From: Isoetes taiwanensis | Lineage: Eukaryota > Streptophyta > Lycopodiopsida > Isoetales > Isoetaceae | NCBI GenBank assembly: GCA_021234155.1 | Contig: JAJEKV010000056.1 | Coordinates: 4,842,356-4,906,355, forward strand | Direction of reading: 5' to 3' | Length of the DNA stretch: 64,000 nucleotides | Shown here: piece by piece, positions 23,500-34,055 of the stretch | Numbering within the stretch: position 1 is the first letter of the stretch | How the letters are laid out: each line of letters opens with the position of its first letter | Translations under genes and position numbers: made by a program | Notes under the pieces: model-generated | Database searches by the model: none | What the model was told of the DNA's origin: nothing | What the model saw: only the letters and a program-made list of their open reading frames with translations

Positions 23500-24715
23500 C
23501 CGCGACGTCCGCGTGACTACACCATGGTTGCGGGACATCTTTACAAAACGGGTAAGGATACCATCCTTCGACGCCGTGTTCTACCTCATGAAGTTCGGAT
23601 ATTGTCCGAGAAGCTCATCAAGGGCTAGGTGGTGGTCATTTTCATGGTGACACCACGGCACGCAAAATCCTTCTAGCTGGGTATTTTTGGCCCACGCTCT
23701 TCAAAGACGCTCACGCCCATGCCCGCACGTGTGATGCTTGCCAGCATGTGGGACGGCCCACGGCCCGTGACGCTCTTCCCTTGACACCGGTCGCCATGCC
23801 ACTTCCCTTCAGCAAATGGGGAATGGATTTTGTGGGACCCATGTCGATCCTCTGCGCGGCGGCACCCGTGCCGCTACATTCTTCTTCTCACGACTACGCT
23901 ACTAAATGGGCGGAAGCTTGCGCACTTCCAGACAACACTGCGGCAAGCACAGCCAAGGTCCTCTATCAACAAATTATCACGCGATTTGGCTGCCCCACGG
24001 AGCTGGTCAGTGATCGTGGTGTCCATTTTATCAATCATACCATCAAGGAGCTGACGGATTATCTCCTGATACATCATCACAAGAGCACACATTACTATCC
24101 TCAAGGCAATGGTTTGGCAGAAAGCACGAACAAAACTCTGGTCACAATTCTCAAGAAAATTTGTGACGCTTCTACATGTGGCCGGCAAAACAAGCTTCCC
24201 TCTCGTTTCTTTGGGCTTACAATACTTGTTTCAAAATAGCTACAGGTCACACTCCCTTCAAATTGGTTTATGGTCAAGAAGCTCTCATAATGTTTGAATA
24301 CATCCTTCCAACACTCCGTTTTCAACTGGCTACTGCCCATAATCCGCCTGCTGCACTCAAAGAAAGGGTCTATCAATTGGAACAGTTGGATGAACTTCGA
24401 AGGGATGCTTATATTCGTGTTCTTCATGGACAACGGTTGCAAAAATCTCTACATGACAAACGTCTGAAGACAAAAACATTCAAAGAAGGAGATTTGGTTC
24501 TTTATGATTCTCGGTACAAAAATTTTCCGGGTAAGCTTAAGTTTCGATGGCTTGGCCCTTATCAAATTGTTCAAGTGGTTCAACCCAGCATTTTCCAGCT
24601 GGCTGAGTTAGATGAACTCCATTACCTACACTGGTTAATGGCTTTCGCCTCAAAACATTTCATACCACAGCAAGTGAAAATCAACAAGCAGATACAGTTC
24701 AAGACGCAAACACAA
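23500..24715 (+). pseudogene. integrase of retrotransposon A, DD35E motif complete, no chromodomain
   Basis: Zinc-binding HHCC: 'GGHFHGDTTARKILL' (about 23632) with Cys codons at 23730 and 23739. The catalytic triad is Asp 23825 ('GMDFVGP'), Asp 24012 ('SDRGVHF') and Glu 24120 ('GNGLAEST'), with 35 residues between the last two. The carboxy end 'KLKFRWLGPYQIVQVVQPS' (24535) is the usual GPY/F region, and the protein ends soon after without a chromodomain, as in Tat/Athila elements. Frame changes near 23600 and 24180 break it, so the element is unlikely to move on its own. Confidence 0.85.
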
Positions 24716-24914
24716 CAGATAGTGACTAAAACGGCGGCATATTATATTATAGGTGGAATTTTTTACAAAATGTGGGCACAGCCCAACTATTTCCGCTATG
24801 GGCACTGCCCTATATACAAAAACGGGCTCAGAGCCCTATCTACTAAAAACCTAAGAAGAAAAACCCTCTACTCGGGTTGGGAGCGGGAGGTGATCTTGGA
24901 GGAGGTGGTAGAGG

Positions 24915-25109
24915 TTACCTTTCGGGGTCCCAGCGAAGGTGCAGAACCACCTCCATCCCGTTGGTCTTAGGATCGGGATGTTCAGCCATCCAGGCACACC
25001 AGCCATCCATTCTCAGGCCATGATTGTGGCAGCGCCAGAGGTCCAGACAATCCATCTTGCAGGTAATCCACTCCTGACAATTAGTGGGCATAGTGCAGTT
25101 CTCGTTCAA
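24915..25109 (-). pseudogene. antisense ORF of retrotransposon A
   Basis: Counterpart of the B antisense ORF: 'CQEWITCKMDCLDLWRCHN' and 'CAWMAEHPD' align with B without gaps around the Cys/His positions. The downstream part (to about 24840) continues in other frames with 'VEGFSS', matching the B end. The frame is broken but protein-level similarity remains. Confidence 0.55.
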
Positions 25110-25649
25110 ACCAAAGAAGAACCATCTTTGGCGCCATCGGATGTCTTAAGCTTCACTCTGGTTCGTCTTTATATAGCCAACCGAGGAACTCCTTGTCGGC
25201 GTGGACCAATAAAAAAAATCGCCAACGTGTTTGCAATGCAAAATTTGTTTCTAAACCGAGAATCTTTTCTCCGCCGCATATCTAGCCATGGTACCCTCGA
25301 CACATTCGTTTTAATGATATCCCACTTCGAGTTACCCGACATTAAAGCCATTGCTTCTTTTCATACCCGTCAAACATTAATATGTGTCCTTTGGCCACCT
25401 GTCACATCCGATCATTCTCTCACGTCTCATCTCCACCGTTCATTGCTTCTCCCTTATTTTTGCCTCTCCATCGCCTCCTTGGCATCTTTCGACATCTGGC
25501 ACCATCCATGGTCGCTGTTTCGCCGTCATCACACCCTTTCGCCTCCATTTGCGCGCCCTAAACCTTTTCGACCCTCTGCGCCTTCGTCCTCCGTTCTTTG
25601 CCTTCGTTCTCCGCCTTTGAATCACTGTTCTTTTCCGCAAATCTTTGCC

Positions 25650-27755
25650 ATGGCTGCACCAAAATTTTCTACACTTCAAGCTACTGCTCCCAGGGAACCG
25701 ACTCTTTTCGAGTCTGTATCTTTCTTGACGCCCACTTTCCGTGAAGCCCTTGTTGGCCCGAATCGTGAAGTCGCAGAACGCCAGAAACTTTACGAATTCT
25801 CTCAAATGGAACTTAGGCTCCAAATCCTCGACCCGGTTAGGCGGTTCGCCGCTAACATCGTCAACGGCCGCATGGATACACCCACGGTGGTCGATGGCAC
25901 CACTATTTCGCTGACTCAACACCTGATTTCAGAGGTATTCCATATTCCTTTGCAAACCCCTTGTTTATCTTGGTCTGCCATACAGGATCTAGATGTCACT
26001 GAGTTTGGTGCACCTCCTTATCACGCCAATGTGCATCGCCTGACAAATATAGACAAACCCCATGAAGCTTTTGTTAAGTTTACGTAGGCGCAAGTTCCTT
26101 GGGTATTCTATCAAGAACACCCATATCAATAAGCCTTTCTATAATATTGTGCTCACAAGCACGCGACTCCAACCACCACATTGATTGGCCCCAATTGCTT
26201 TGTTCTCTACCGTCTTCTCCAAGAAGTGGACCGCCTTCGGTACGCCACTTCTATTTCTCAAGTTTTTACGTGGGAGGCCACCTTCAAGCCATTATCTGTC
26301 ATTACTTTCCTCCCACACCTCCTCATTCTCATGATTCCACTCAGTGGTCCCTTCCTCGGACTCACCAAGTCGGCACTTCACGCCCTTCTTCCTCCGGTCA
26401 TGTCAAAATTCCGCTCCCATGTCCTTTGTCTCCTCCTCCGCTCTGAGAATCCAAGCATTCCAGTTCACCATGTCTCACAAACATCATAAAACCGAACAAC
26501 AGCAGGGCTCCACCACCACATCACCCTCGTCACCGTTGTATCAAGATCGGCCGGGATGCTCAAGGCTGCTTTCTAAAGTTACAAGAATCCCAAGAAGCTC
26601 TTATGAATAGGGTTCACACGGCCCCGACGGCCTCAGATCACGGTTCACCGTGACCTTCAAAGTCGCGAATCGCACAAGTTCAAACTTTGGAAGCCCAATT
26701 TCAAGAAAAGCACGGGGCTCTCTTACAGGGCTGCATAGATCTCAAAAGTGCACGGGATCGGACCAGCCTACTTGCGGATCAACAGGCTCGGCTTCAATCC
26801 GAACCGGGACTTATTGGAGCAAAACAAGTCCAAAGACACCCTCACGGGTGAGAAGGAGAAAGATATTGCTAAGCTCGGCGCCTTGTACTCCGAGCTTTGT
26901 GACAATTCAACACTCAAGTTCAACACCTTACTGAGCGTGGCGCTCAAATTGCCTCTTTGGCTCAGCTCTCCTCCACCTGGACTTCTCGGCTCACATCCCT
27001 CCAAGATCGGCTACGGAGGTTGAAGCGTGAAACTTCTTGATGACGCCGGAGATTGCCGTGCCGACTCAATGCTCTGGGCAATCCTCCTCCGCAGGTTAAC
27101 ACTTCTCCGAAGCGGGTCCGTGACCGATCCATACTGTTAGAAAAGGACCCACGGGATCCGTGACCTCGAACAACGGCCTACGACAAGCTATTCGATCTGG
27201 CGATGAGGCTCGAACCAAAGCGGGGCGGCTATATCACCATCGTTAGCAACACGCCTATTGATTTCCCGGTTCCTTCACGCTATCTGGATTATGTGGTTGC
27301 CCGCCGACACCTCTTTCTTACGAAGTGGCATGGGGCTGATGGTCCCGTGGATATTCCATGCGCGACCGCTTGATTTTCTTGGTTTGGCGAACTCTCTATT
27401 GAAGACAAAGGTGTCTGCTTTGTGCCCTTTTAGTCTTTGATCTCATTCATGCGAAGATCCGGTTCATCACCTTGAGTTGTTCAGCCCATGGCTTACATTT
27501 TTCATGATTTCTATCTGAGTGATACACAGGAGAGATTTCGGGATGGGCCACCACAGAACTATCAGGGTGACCCCACCCTTCAATGGTTGCTTGGGGATAA
27601 CAACCCCTACCTGGCTGATCATGCTCAGACACACGCTCTTCATCAAGAGTACATGCCTGAGCTTGCACATCATTTACCTCTCTGGCAAGCGGAAGTGCTG
27701 CAACAAATAAGGAAGTATCTGGGACATCCTGAGGATCTTCCCTATGCACAAATTT
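25650..27755 (+). pseudogene. extra sense ORF (ORF3) of retrotransposon A
   Basis: The start is ATG 25650: 'MAAPKFSTLQATAPREPTLF', then 'VDGTTISLTQHLISEVFHIP', 'SWSAIQDLDVTEFGAPPYHA' and a stop at 26085 where B reads on. The coiled-coil part (about 26640-27010) reads 'EKEKDIAKLGALYSEL'. The last part (27488-27755) is well kept: 'MAYIFHDFYLSDTQERF', 'LQWLLGDNNPYLADHAQ', 'PELAHHLPLWQAEVLQQIRK'. Similarity to B ends abruptly at 27755 inside this ORF. Function unknown. It resembles the plant-transposon-associated proteins carried by several plant retroelement lineages. Confidence 0.6.
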
Positions 27756-27879
27756 CTTGTTGTAATCTGATTGTGTTAGTATCCAACGTAATCACACATG
27801 CTTTTGTAACACATAGTTCTATGAGATATACTATTAATCCAACTTGTCTTCTATATTCCAAATTGAATGACTCCGTTCC

Positions 27880-28460
27880 AATTGGGCGGCCGCCCAGTTT
27901 CCCTTTCTGGTCAAACAATTATCATATCCCTTCCTGGTGCTGAAATTGGGCGCCCGCCCAGTTTGCCTTGGAATACATAATTCTCTCGGATATACTATTA
28001 TTCCAACTTGTCTTCAAAATTCCAAACTGAATGGCTCCGCTTCAAATTGAGCGGCCGCCCAGTTTCTCTAGCAGAACCGAAGTCAAACATATATCATATG
28101 TCTTCCGAATCACCTCATGTTGAACTGGCACTGACAGCAACTAAATTGGGCGCCCGCCCAATTACCTCACGAGGACAAGGAAGGCCTCAAGTTGAACTGT
28201 TGGCACTGACAGCAACTAAATTGGGTGCCCGCCCAATTACCTCACGAGCACAAGGAAGGCAAACGTTGAACTGCTGACACTGACAACAACCAAATTGGGC
28301 GCCTGCCCATTTTGCCTCACAAAATAATCCTTGACCACATTATACAGCCTTAGATGGGACTTAAATTGAGTGTCCGCCCAATTATCCCAGGAGTTCTACA
28401 AATAAATTCAATTAAAGGTGCTGGCATTTACGGCAGCCAAATTGGGCGCCGCCCAATTTG
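27880..28460. repeat. palindrome array 1 (AAATTGGGCG..CGCCCAATTT), eight sites
   Basis: Eight degenerate inverted repeats at 27880-27900, 27943-27964, 28043-28065, 28143-28164, 28218-28239, 28292-28313, 28363-28384 and 28438-28460. The last has perfect 11-bp arms (CAAATTGGGCG and CGCCCAATTTG) around one base. The spacing is irregular. Two longer tandem units contain them: one with CCAACTTGTCTTC upstream (two copies), another with GAACTG and ACCTCACGAG around the site (two to three copies). Further sites lie inside the neighbouring gene (29411-29433) and upstream of it (33802-33825). Confidence 0.85.
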
Positions 28461-29746
28461 GCTAGCAAAGGAATCTTGGGAACTTTAAGACAAGGAAATG
28501 CGGGAAAAAATTATCATTCGTTAATAAAAAATAATTACAATGTTTTCAAATCTGCTCATGGTTGTAATCACAGGTTTCTCATGCGTCTGGAGGCACCTCT
28601 CCTGAATGCTCCTCTCTATGTTCTTCAGATAATCCAAGAGGCTGTTTTGCTGCCTCCTTGATTTTTTCCATCTTATGCACGAAATCTTCAGAACCCAGTT
28701 CCTCATTCACCTCATCTGCAGGCTCCATCCTTCAACTCTTCTTCACCCTCCCCTTCCTGAGTTTCTATGACGGCCATAGACTCCGGATTTTTCGCAACCT
28801 GTTCTTCGAATCTTGAGGTCCCCTGAATCATATCCTGAGTATTCACCAGCGCGGTCCCTGCCAGTGCATTGATGGTATCTTTTCTTCTCCTAAATCCAAG
28901 GGTTGCTGCTTTTTTGAGCTCTTCCTGAATTGAGCTCTTGGCCATTCTCAGAACGGATTGCACTTCGTGTATGGTTGTAGAGGAGAACGGACAAGGTGTC
29001 TCAAGAAGAGGAAGCTAAGGCGGAGGAATATTTTTGGAGCTAGAGGCCTTCTTCTTGCCTTCTTTTATCTTTTGTAACGCTCGAGCTCTTGATTTTTTCT
29101 CGTCTAACATGATGTCGAGTTGTTCAAATATCTAACAAGCTTAATTTGCAGCTTCTCGTCTGTCTCAAAAGATAACGCTTTATAGCCCTCACACAATGCA
29201 TCCCGGCTAAATGCACCACCAGAAAAGAAATCTAGGACAGTGCAACCTTCCATCATTAACTTCTGTATTAGATAGGTGCACGTCCTACACTCTAACTGAT
29301 TATGGACGAGAACTCCTCCCCCACCTGCTGCACCCTTATCGCACCAGGGACAATATAGCCATAAGCTGCAGGAAAAACAAATGTTAGAAATATTCATAGT
29401 ATACGTCACAAAATCCGGCGGGCGCCCAATTTGGAATCTATACCTGCTGCACACTCAATATTTGGCAAATTCTTCTCGATGTCCGATTTTCCTCGCAAAT
29501 GCTTAAGAAATTTAGCATATTGCTTAGGATGGTCCGAACTGGTAAAGCAAATATTTAGTTCATCTAGAGATGGCGGATCTCTGGCAACATACATGAGCAA
29601 GACAAGACTTTGCAACTCCCGCACTCTAGATGTAGAAGCACTTTTGGCCGGGGGGTCCTGGTAGGCGCCAACCCAAACACGGCTACCACCGTCTATTGTC
29701 TTCATGGCAGATAGGCACTCATTGAGGCGGTCCGGCATAATAAATA

Positions 29747-32700
29747 CTAGTAAGGGTGCCCAGCGTTGCTGGGCATAGAGTGGGAATGTAAATGACCTGA
29801 CAGAGTATAATCTTATACCTTGCCAATACTTCACAAATGAAATCCAATTTCTTGGAGCCATAATGTGTTGTATATTTTCCATCTTTCTTTTGTTTGAATC
29901 ATTATCGGTTAATTTCGGTATTTTTGATGTGTAGTTGTACATTGCCCTTTTATAATGCAACGGGTATTGGAGAACGTCCATGGTAATGGCCTTGTAATGA
30001 AATAACACTATTAGGATTGCATTAGTCTAAGTGTGTCAAGAACAACATGCATAGTATTATAATGAAATAGCTATATTGAGATGCATAGGTAAGAAATTTT
30101 GAGAGTGGAGATAATGATTCTAGATTTGCCTATAGCTGCCATAATTGTCTATAGCAACCAAGCCCAATGTTGCTGGGCTAAGTTGAAAACTTGCCTAATG
30201 ATTCTAAGTTTCTAAAAACACCATTATTCGTCGATATGAACACCATTATTTGTCGTAATTGTCTATAGCAACCAAGCATAACATTGCTGGGTTAAAGTTG
30301 AAAACTTGCCAAGAATCCTTACTCAATTCAATTCATACTATGTATTATTGTCTTGGTGCATTCTTTGTAAATGTGGTCTAGATCTCGTCCTTAGTTCAAT
30401 TCATATTATGTATTATTGTCTAGATCTCATCCTATGAAGTAGTATTAGAATATATTGAAGATTTTTCACTTGTATTAGACATAGTTCTTGGACATAGTCC
30501 TGGTCCACCTCTCTGCTAAATGATGACATCTATGTCACCTATTTCCAAAATCCATGGATGAATGACCATAATTTATGTATATACATATGTTGTTAGTTGC
30601 ACTTTTAGGAATGCAACATTTGCAAATGCTTCATAACTAACTCTTGCAAGAAGGAACTTCTTAGTAAAGAAAAGCATCCCATCTTGCAACATCGTAGAAT
30701 GCCTAGGCGTGCAAAAAAAGGCCGCTTGAAGGGAAATTAATTAAAGGCCGATGAGACTCCATAAAAAAACTATGTCATTACTCTAGAACACTGGATATCC
30801 ACAACTTCGGAAGACAGTCACTCACTGTTTCAGCAAGGCCATCAAGAAGTATATTTCATGAATAGAATAAACGACTTTCATGTTTGCACAATATTATATT
30901 GCATAACTGCCATGTTGTAGAATTCACTTAAAATTCACTAAGCATGGCAACTCAGACTTCACTAAGGTATAGCAACTGTTACAATAACTATAGTTATCTA
31001 TCAAAAATTAGAACATTGTTTAAAATATACCTCTTTCTTGAACTGCTTTTCCTTCCTGCATAAGCTTTTTCCCGCTTTGGAATGTCTTCTTCCTGCTTTG
31101 CTAATTGTACATAGGCTAGGAAATCTAGTGCTTGGTTTGACAGTCCTAGAATATAGTGATTAACCATCTCTTGTATGGTATTAAGCGCCTAAATCTATGC
31201 TTTCAAATTGAAAGTGGATGGACTATTAATAAATATAGTTGAGCCACGAAATTGTAGAATCCACCAAGGCATCAGCAAAGATCTGAGTATGTAAAATGTC
31301 TTGCTTGACAGAACTATAATAGCAATAACCAAACTCCAAGACCAACCAATATTGTCTTGAACATCAACCGAGAGAAAAACCCTACATGGATGCTCCAAAA
31401 TCACTCCTTTAAAAGAGAGGTTTTCTGCTACTTTTCCTCTGCCTAATCTCATCGTATAGATCTCTGTCAAGGAAATATAGATCTACCAGAAATGATTTAA
31501 CAAAGTGGATACAAAGAAAGCTGAGCAAAATTGGAACTTTCATAGAATTTACCTTCTCTTTGAACGATCTTAAAATAGCAGACATATTGAATCCTTATGT
31601 TTTAAAGCTCTGCCAAAATTGCTTGCCATGCATTGATCTCAATAGCAAAAGCCCCCCTTTGAAGGAGAATTTTCCATAATGGAGCCATTGATTTGCGTGG
31701 TTCCGAGCATAAGCTGGCATGCATGTAAAGACAGAGCAAGTCTTTAGTTAGGAACATCCTGCATAAGAAACCCATCACACTTTAATCCCATTTCAAGCTG
31801 CAAAATAACATGCAAAATAACATAAGCCTTCAAATGCTTGATCCCTAAATATGATGCAGATGATTGATAACATAGCAAGAAAAGACATGGCATACATGAA
31901 ATGCCTAACGGTGGAAAATAAGTTTTTAAGACATCACAACCATGTCCCGATTTTTGACGAATAGGCCTGTTGTATTGCTGGGTTCTCATAAACTGTTCTT
32001 AAAATCATTGTACTCAACAGAGGGGATGATCCAGGGATGGGTTCTCTTAAATTGAAATCACTGTGCTCAACAGAGGGGATGATCTAAGACTGATGCCTAG
32101 ATTGATAAACTCTACAAAAGAAAGATCAAGATATTTAGATCCAAGAGCTACTCAGGCATGTTCTTCACATGTTGACATTGTAAACTTACCATGGTTTTCA
32201 AAGCTTGAAGTCTCATAGCTCAGGTACTGGACAATAGTCACTTGAGGAAGGGAGGTGAAGCGGAAGAGGAAGAGCATTGGCACAGAGGCCATTCGAGTTT
32301 GGGAGATGGTATTGCCACAGTTCTTAACTACCAGACTTGGCTTGTAGTTAAATAGCTTTAGGTCAAAACAATGTTGGAAACACCAATGAATCTTACGCCA
32401 GAATTCGGGCTCTTCACAGCAGATGCATCATCAGAGCTAGAATCAAAACATCCGCCATCAGTAACCGAGAAGCTCTGCTCCTGACCTGACGATTCAAAAG
32501 AAATAGACTAAATCAAAAGAACAATGAACGAACAAAAGACAAAAAAAAACAGAGAAGCCCCAGAACTTCGGCTCAGCTCACATGCTGGCCCATTACCTGC
32601 TCTGCCATCGGGCCAAAGGTGTGGCGAGAAGGGGCTCCACATACAGATGGAGCATCACATGAAGCATCGCCAAATCTGCTCCAAGGATCTACAGTCTTGA

Positions 32701-33003
32701 GAAAAAATGGAGCTAGGCCGCCAAAGCATTCATGCTTTAAAAGATTATGGTAAAGCAGGCAGGTCTGGCAGCTGCTGCCTCCTCCACTTCTCGCTCCTCC
32801 GATCCTCGATCAAGCACCCTAAATCTGCCTTCTTTTTCTTGAAATCGGCTGCTATTCTTAGGGTTTACGTGCCCTTTTTTTTTCTTTTTTTTTTGCCGTC
32901 TAATTTAGGACGTGACATCATCTCTTCCATTGATTTCATCAAATCTGGGCCGCCCAAATTAGGGCTGGGTCCAACACTTACACAATAACATTATAATATA
33001 AGA
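29747..33003 (-). mobile_element. non-autonomous Helitron inserted in an exon of ParB/MTase gene 1
   Basis: On the minus strand it begins TCTTATATTATAATG after a host A (33004). It ends with the hairpin GCCCAGCAACGCTGGGC, a 7-base spacer and CTAG, followed by host T (29746). This is the 5'-TC..hairpin-CTRR-3' structure with A/T insertion, and there is no target duplication. Joining the flanks gives a continuous frame 'LYWIAIFIMPDRLNECL' through the junction. No Rep/helicase gene is seen. The interior carries exon-like pieces of a gene on the same strand. Hairpins of similar sequence at 30162 and 30276 suggest internal relics of further 3' ends. Confidence 0.75.
31195..32990 (-). pseudogene. 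captured gene fragments inside the Helitron
   Basis: Exon-like segments in order on the minus strand. One ends at about 32598 with donor AG/GTAATG and reads 'HECFGGLAPFFLKTVDPWSR' and 'RHTFGPMAEQ'. Another (about 32490-32395) reads 'GQEQSFSVTDGGCFDSSS'. A third (about 32400-32195) reads 'KPSLVVKNCGNTISQTRMA' and 'VTIVQYLSYETSSFENHG', ending at a GTAAGT donor. A fourth (31470 downward) starts after TTGACAG and reads 'MRLGRGKVAENLSFKGVIL'. The amino-acid composition and splice signals look like one plant gene captured with its introns. The gene was not identified. Confidence 0.4.
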
Positions 33004-33801
33004 TGGCAATCCAGTAAAGCTACTGGTCCGTCATTGTGCTAATCTGGTCAAGGAATTTTTTATAGTCTTCCATTGCTCATTTTTTTGTATATCTGAAGTC
33101 ACAGCCGATGAAACGGGTAGAAGTGTTCACTACGTCTAGGCACAAACCTAATGGACTCACGTGGAAACACTTAAACGGTTTGCCTCCCTCCTCAACTGGC
33201 CCAAGAAGACATTCGTCTACTTTGCAAAAGACGGACTCCGGAAAGCTTTCCTTCTCCATCTCTTTGCGTCCTTCAGCCCATCCACTGATAATGCTGGCGA
33301 ACATAAGCATTAAGTTCTCCGTGAATATGGGATGAGCTTGCCTCAAGGCAGCCATGTCATGAAATGATAGTTTTTTCACTTCCTTGAGGTGTCTGAGAAG
33401 CGCCCGCTCCATTGTTCCAATTTTTTTCAGCTCAAGGGCCCTGACCTTCATGATACGTCTGCCTGTATAATCTTTTCTTTCTTTGAGGAAAGTGGTGCCA
33501 TCCTTGATCTCCTTCATCAGCCTTTGCAGGTCTAGAGGATGCATGGACTTCAATGGGCGACAAGAATTGTTGGTAAACAGCCTTAACCTATCTTTCACTT
33601 CAATTTTTTCTCCCTTTTCATCCTTCAAATGATCTTCATAAAACAATTGCACGACTTCAGTGCACATGGACCACGTTTCGTCATCCAGGTAAACAAAGTA
33701 GTCGTAGTCACACATAGTTGCTTTCTTCAATGTTTGGAGCGCCACGGCTACCCAATCCTACAAGACACACAAAGCATTAGATAAGGCCCATCCAGATGTG
33801 G

Positions 33802-33908
33802 CAAATTCGGCGCCCACCCAATTTGCCTCAAGGGGTGCCAAATTGGGGTATAAATTTGATAGTGGTACCCCAAAATGCGCGAAAGCACCAAGCACCTAAT
33901 GCACCTAA
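33802..33908 (+). promoter_or_regulatory. upstream region of RING gene 1: array-1 site plus conserved promoter block
   Basis: An array-1 palindrome (CAAATTCGGCG and ACCCAATTTG, 33802-33825) and a half-site (33839) lie just before a block that reads GTGGTACCCCAAAA, then GCGAAAGCACC and AAGCACCTAATGCACC (33868-33908). The same block stands upstream of RING gene 2 (40556-40612), and its first half stands inverted upstream of the transposase-like gene (56648-56674). It is about 150 bases before the ATG at 34056. Confidence 0.6.
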
Positions 33909-34055
33909 ATTCGAGCAGTTATAGTTTTTTTCAGAGGAAATCATTTGTCTCGTTTCCTGCGCGCCATTCAGCCCCAATTTCGAATCCCCTGTTTCTGAAT
34001 CCTCTTCCTAGATCACCAATTCCGTCACACAATCCTTTGATCCGTTCAATTTATA

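Larger units (their letters stand above)
6996..27755 (+). mobile_element. retrotransposon A: Ty3/gypsy, Tat-like, split by element B, 3' end missing
   Basis: Order on the plus strand is LTR (6996-7553), gag, protease and linker (to 10954), then after nested element B (10955-22122) reverse transcriptase, RNase H and integrase (22123-24715), an antisense ORF and a long extra sense ORF. The halves join through a 5-bp duplication AAACT. The integrase has no chromodomain. This gene order, with an antisense ORF after integrase, is known from the Tat lineage of plant Ty3/gypsy elements. Similarity to B stops at 27755 and no 3' LTR follows in the window, so the end is deleted or displaced by the element starting there. 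Many frames are broken. Confidence 0.85.
28579..33760 (-). pseudogene. ParB/MTase gene 1: linker and beta-class amino-methyltransferase-like part, split by a Helitron
   Basis: Minus-strand gene of E1. After an acceptor-like TTGTAG, an open exon (33760-33077) reads 'VALQTLKKATMCDYDYFVYL' and runs 220 residues, rich in Lys and Glu, with no named domain. The Helitron 29747-33003 follows. Beyond it come 'FIMPDRLNECLSAMK', 'GGSRVWVGAYQDPP' (to 29460) and, after a probable intron, 'GVLVHNQ' and the AdoMet motif I 'CTVLDFFSGGAFSRDAL' (about 29250-29200), as in gene 2. A tail (28963-28579) is Glu-rich. The order (motif I last) fits beta-class DNA N4-C/N6-A methyltransferases. No aromatic DPPY-type motif IV is seen. 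The ParB-like amino end present in genes 2 and 3 is missing here. Confidence 0.55.

Noticed and set aside
28143-28313. 75-bp spaced palindromes as a CRISPR-like array
   Set aside because: Spacers are themselves repeated and the repeats are degenerate. This is a tandem-duplicated regulatory array.
27755-28600. A 3' LTR for retrotransposon A just after 27755
   Set aside because: None of the LTR blocks (GGGCCAAAGGCC, TATATATATGAG, CTTGCAAATCCCGCG) occur anywhere between 22.2 kb and the window end.
32941-32960. AAATCTGGGCCGCCCAAATT as a further array-1 site
   Set aside because: It lies inside the Helitron near its 5' end, not in E1 DNA, and the arms match poorly. Probably chance.
32707-32988. 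93-residue plus-strand frame in the Helitron
   Set aside because: The opposite strand carries splice signals and exon-like sequence here. The plus frame is a shadow with poly-Phe from T runs.
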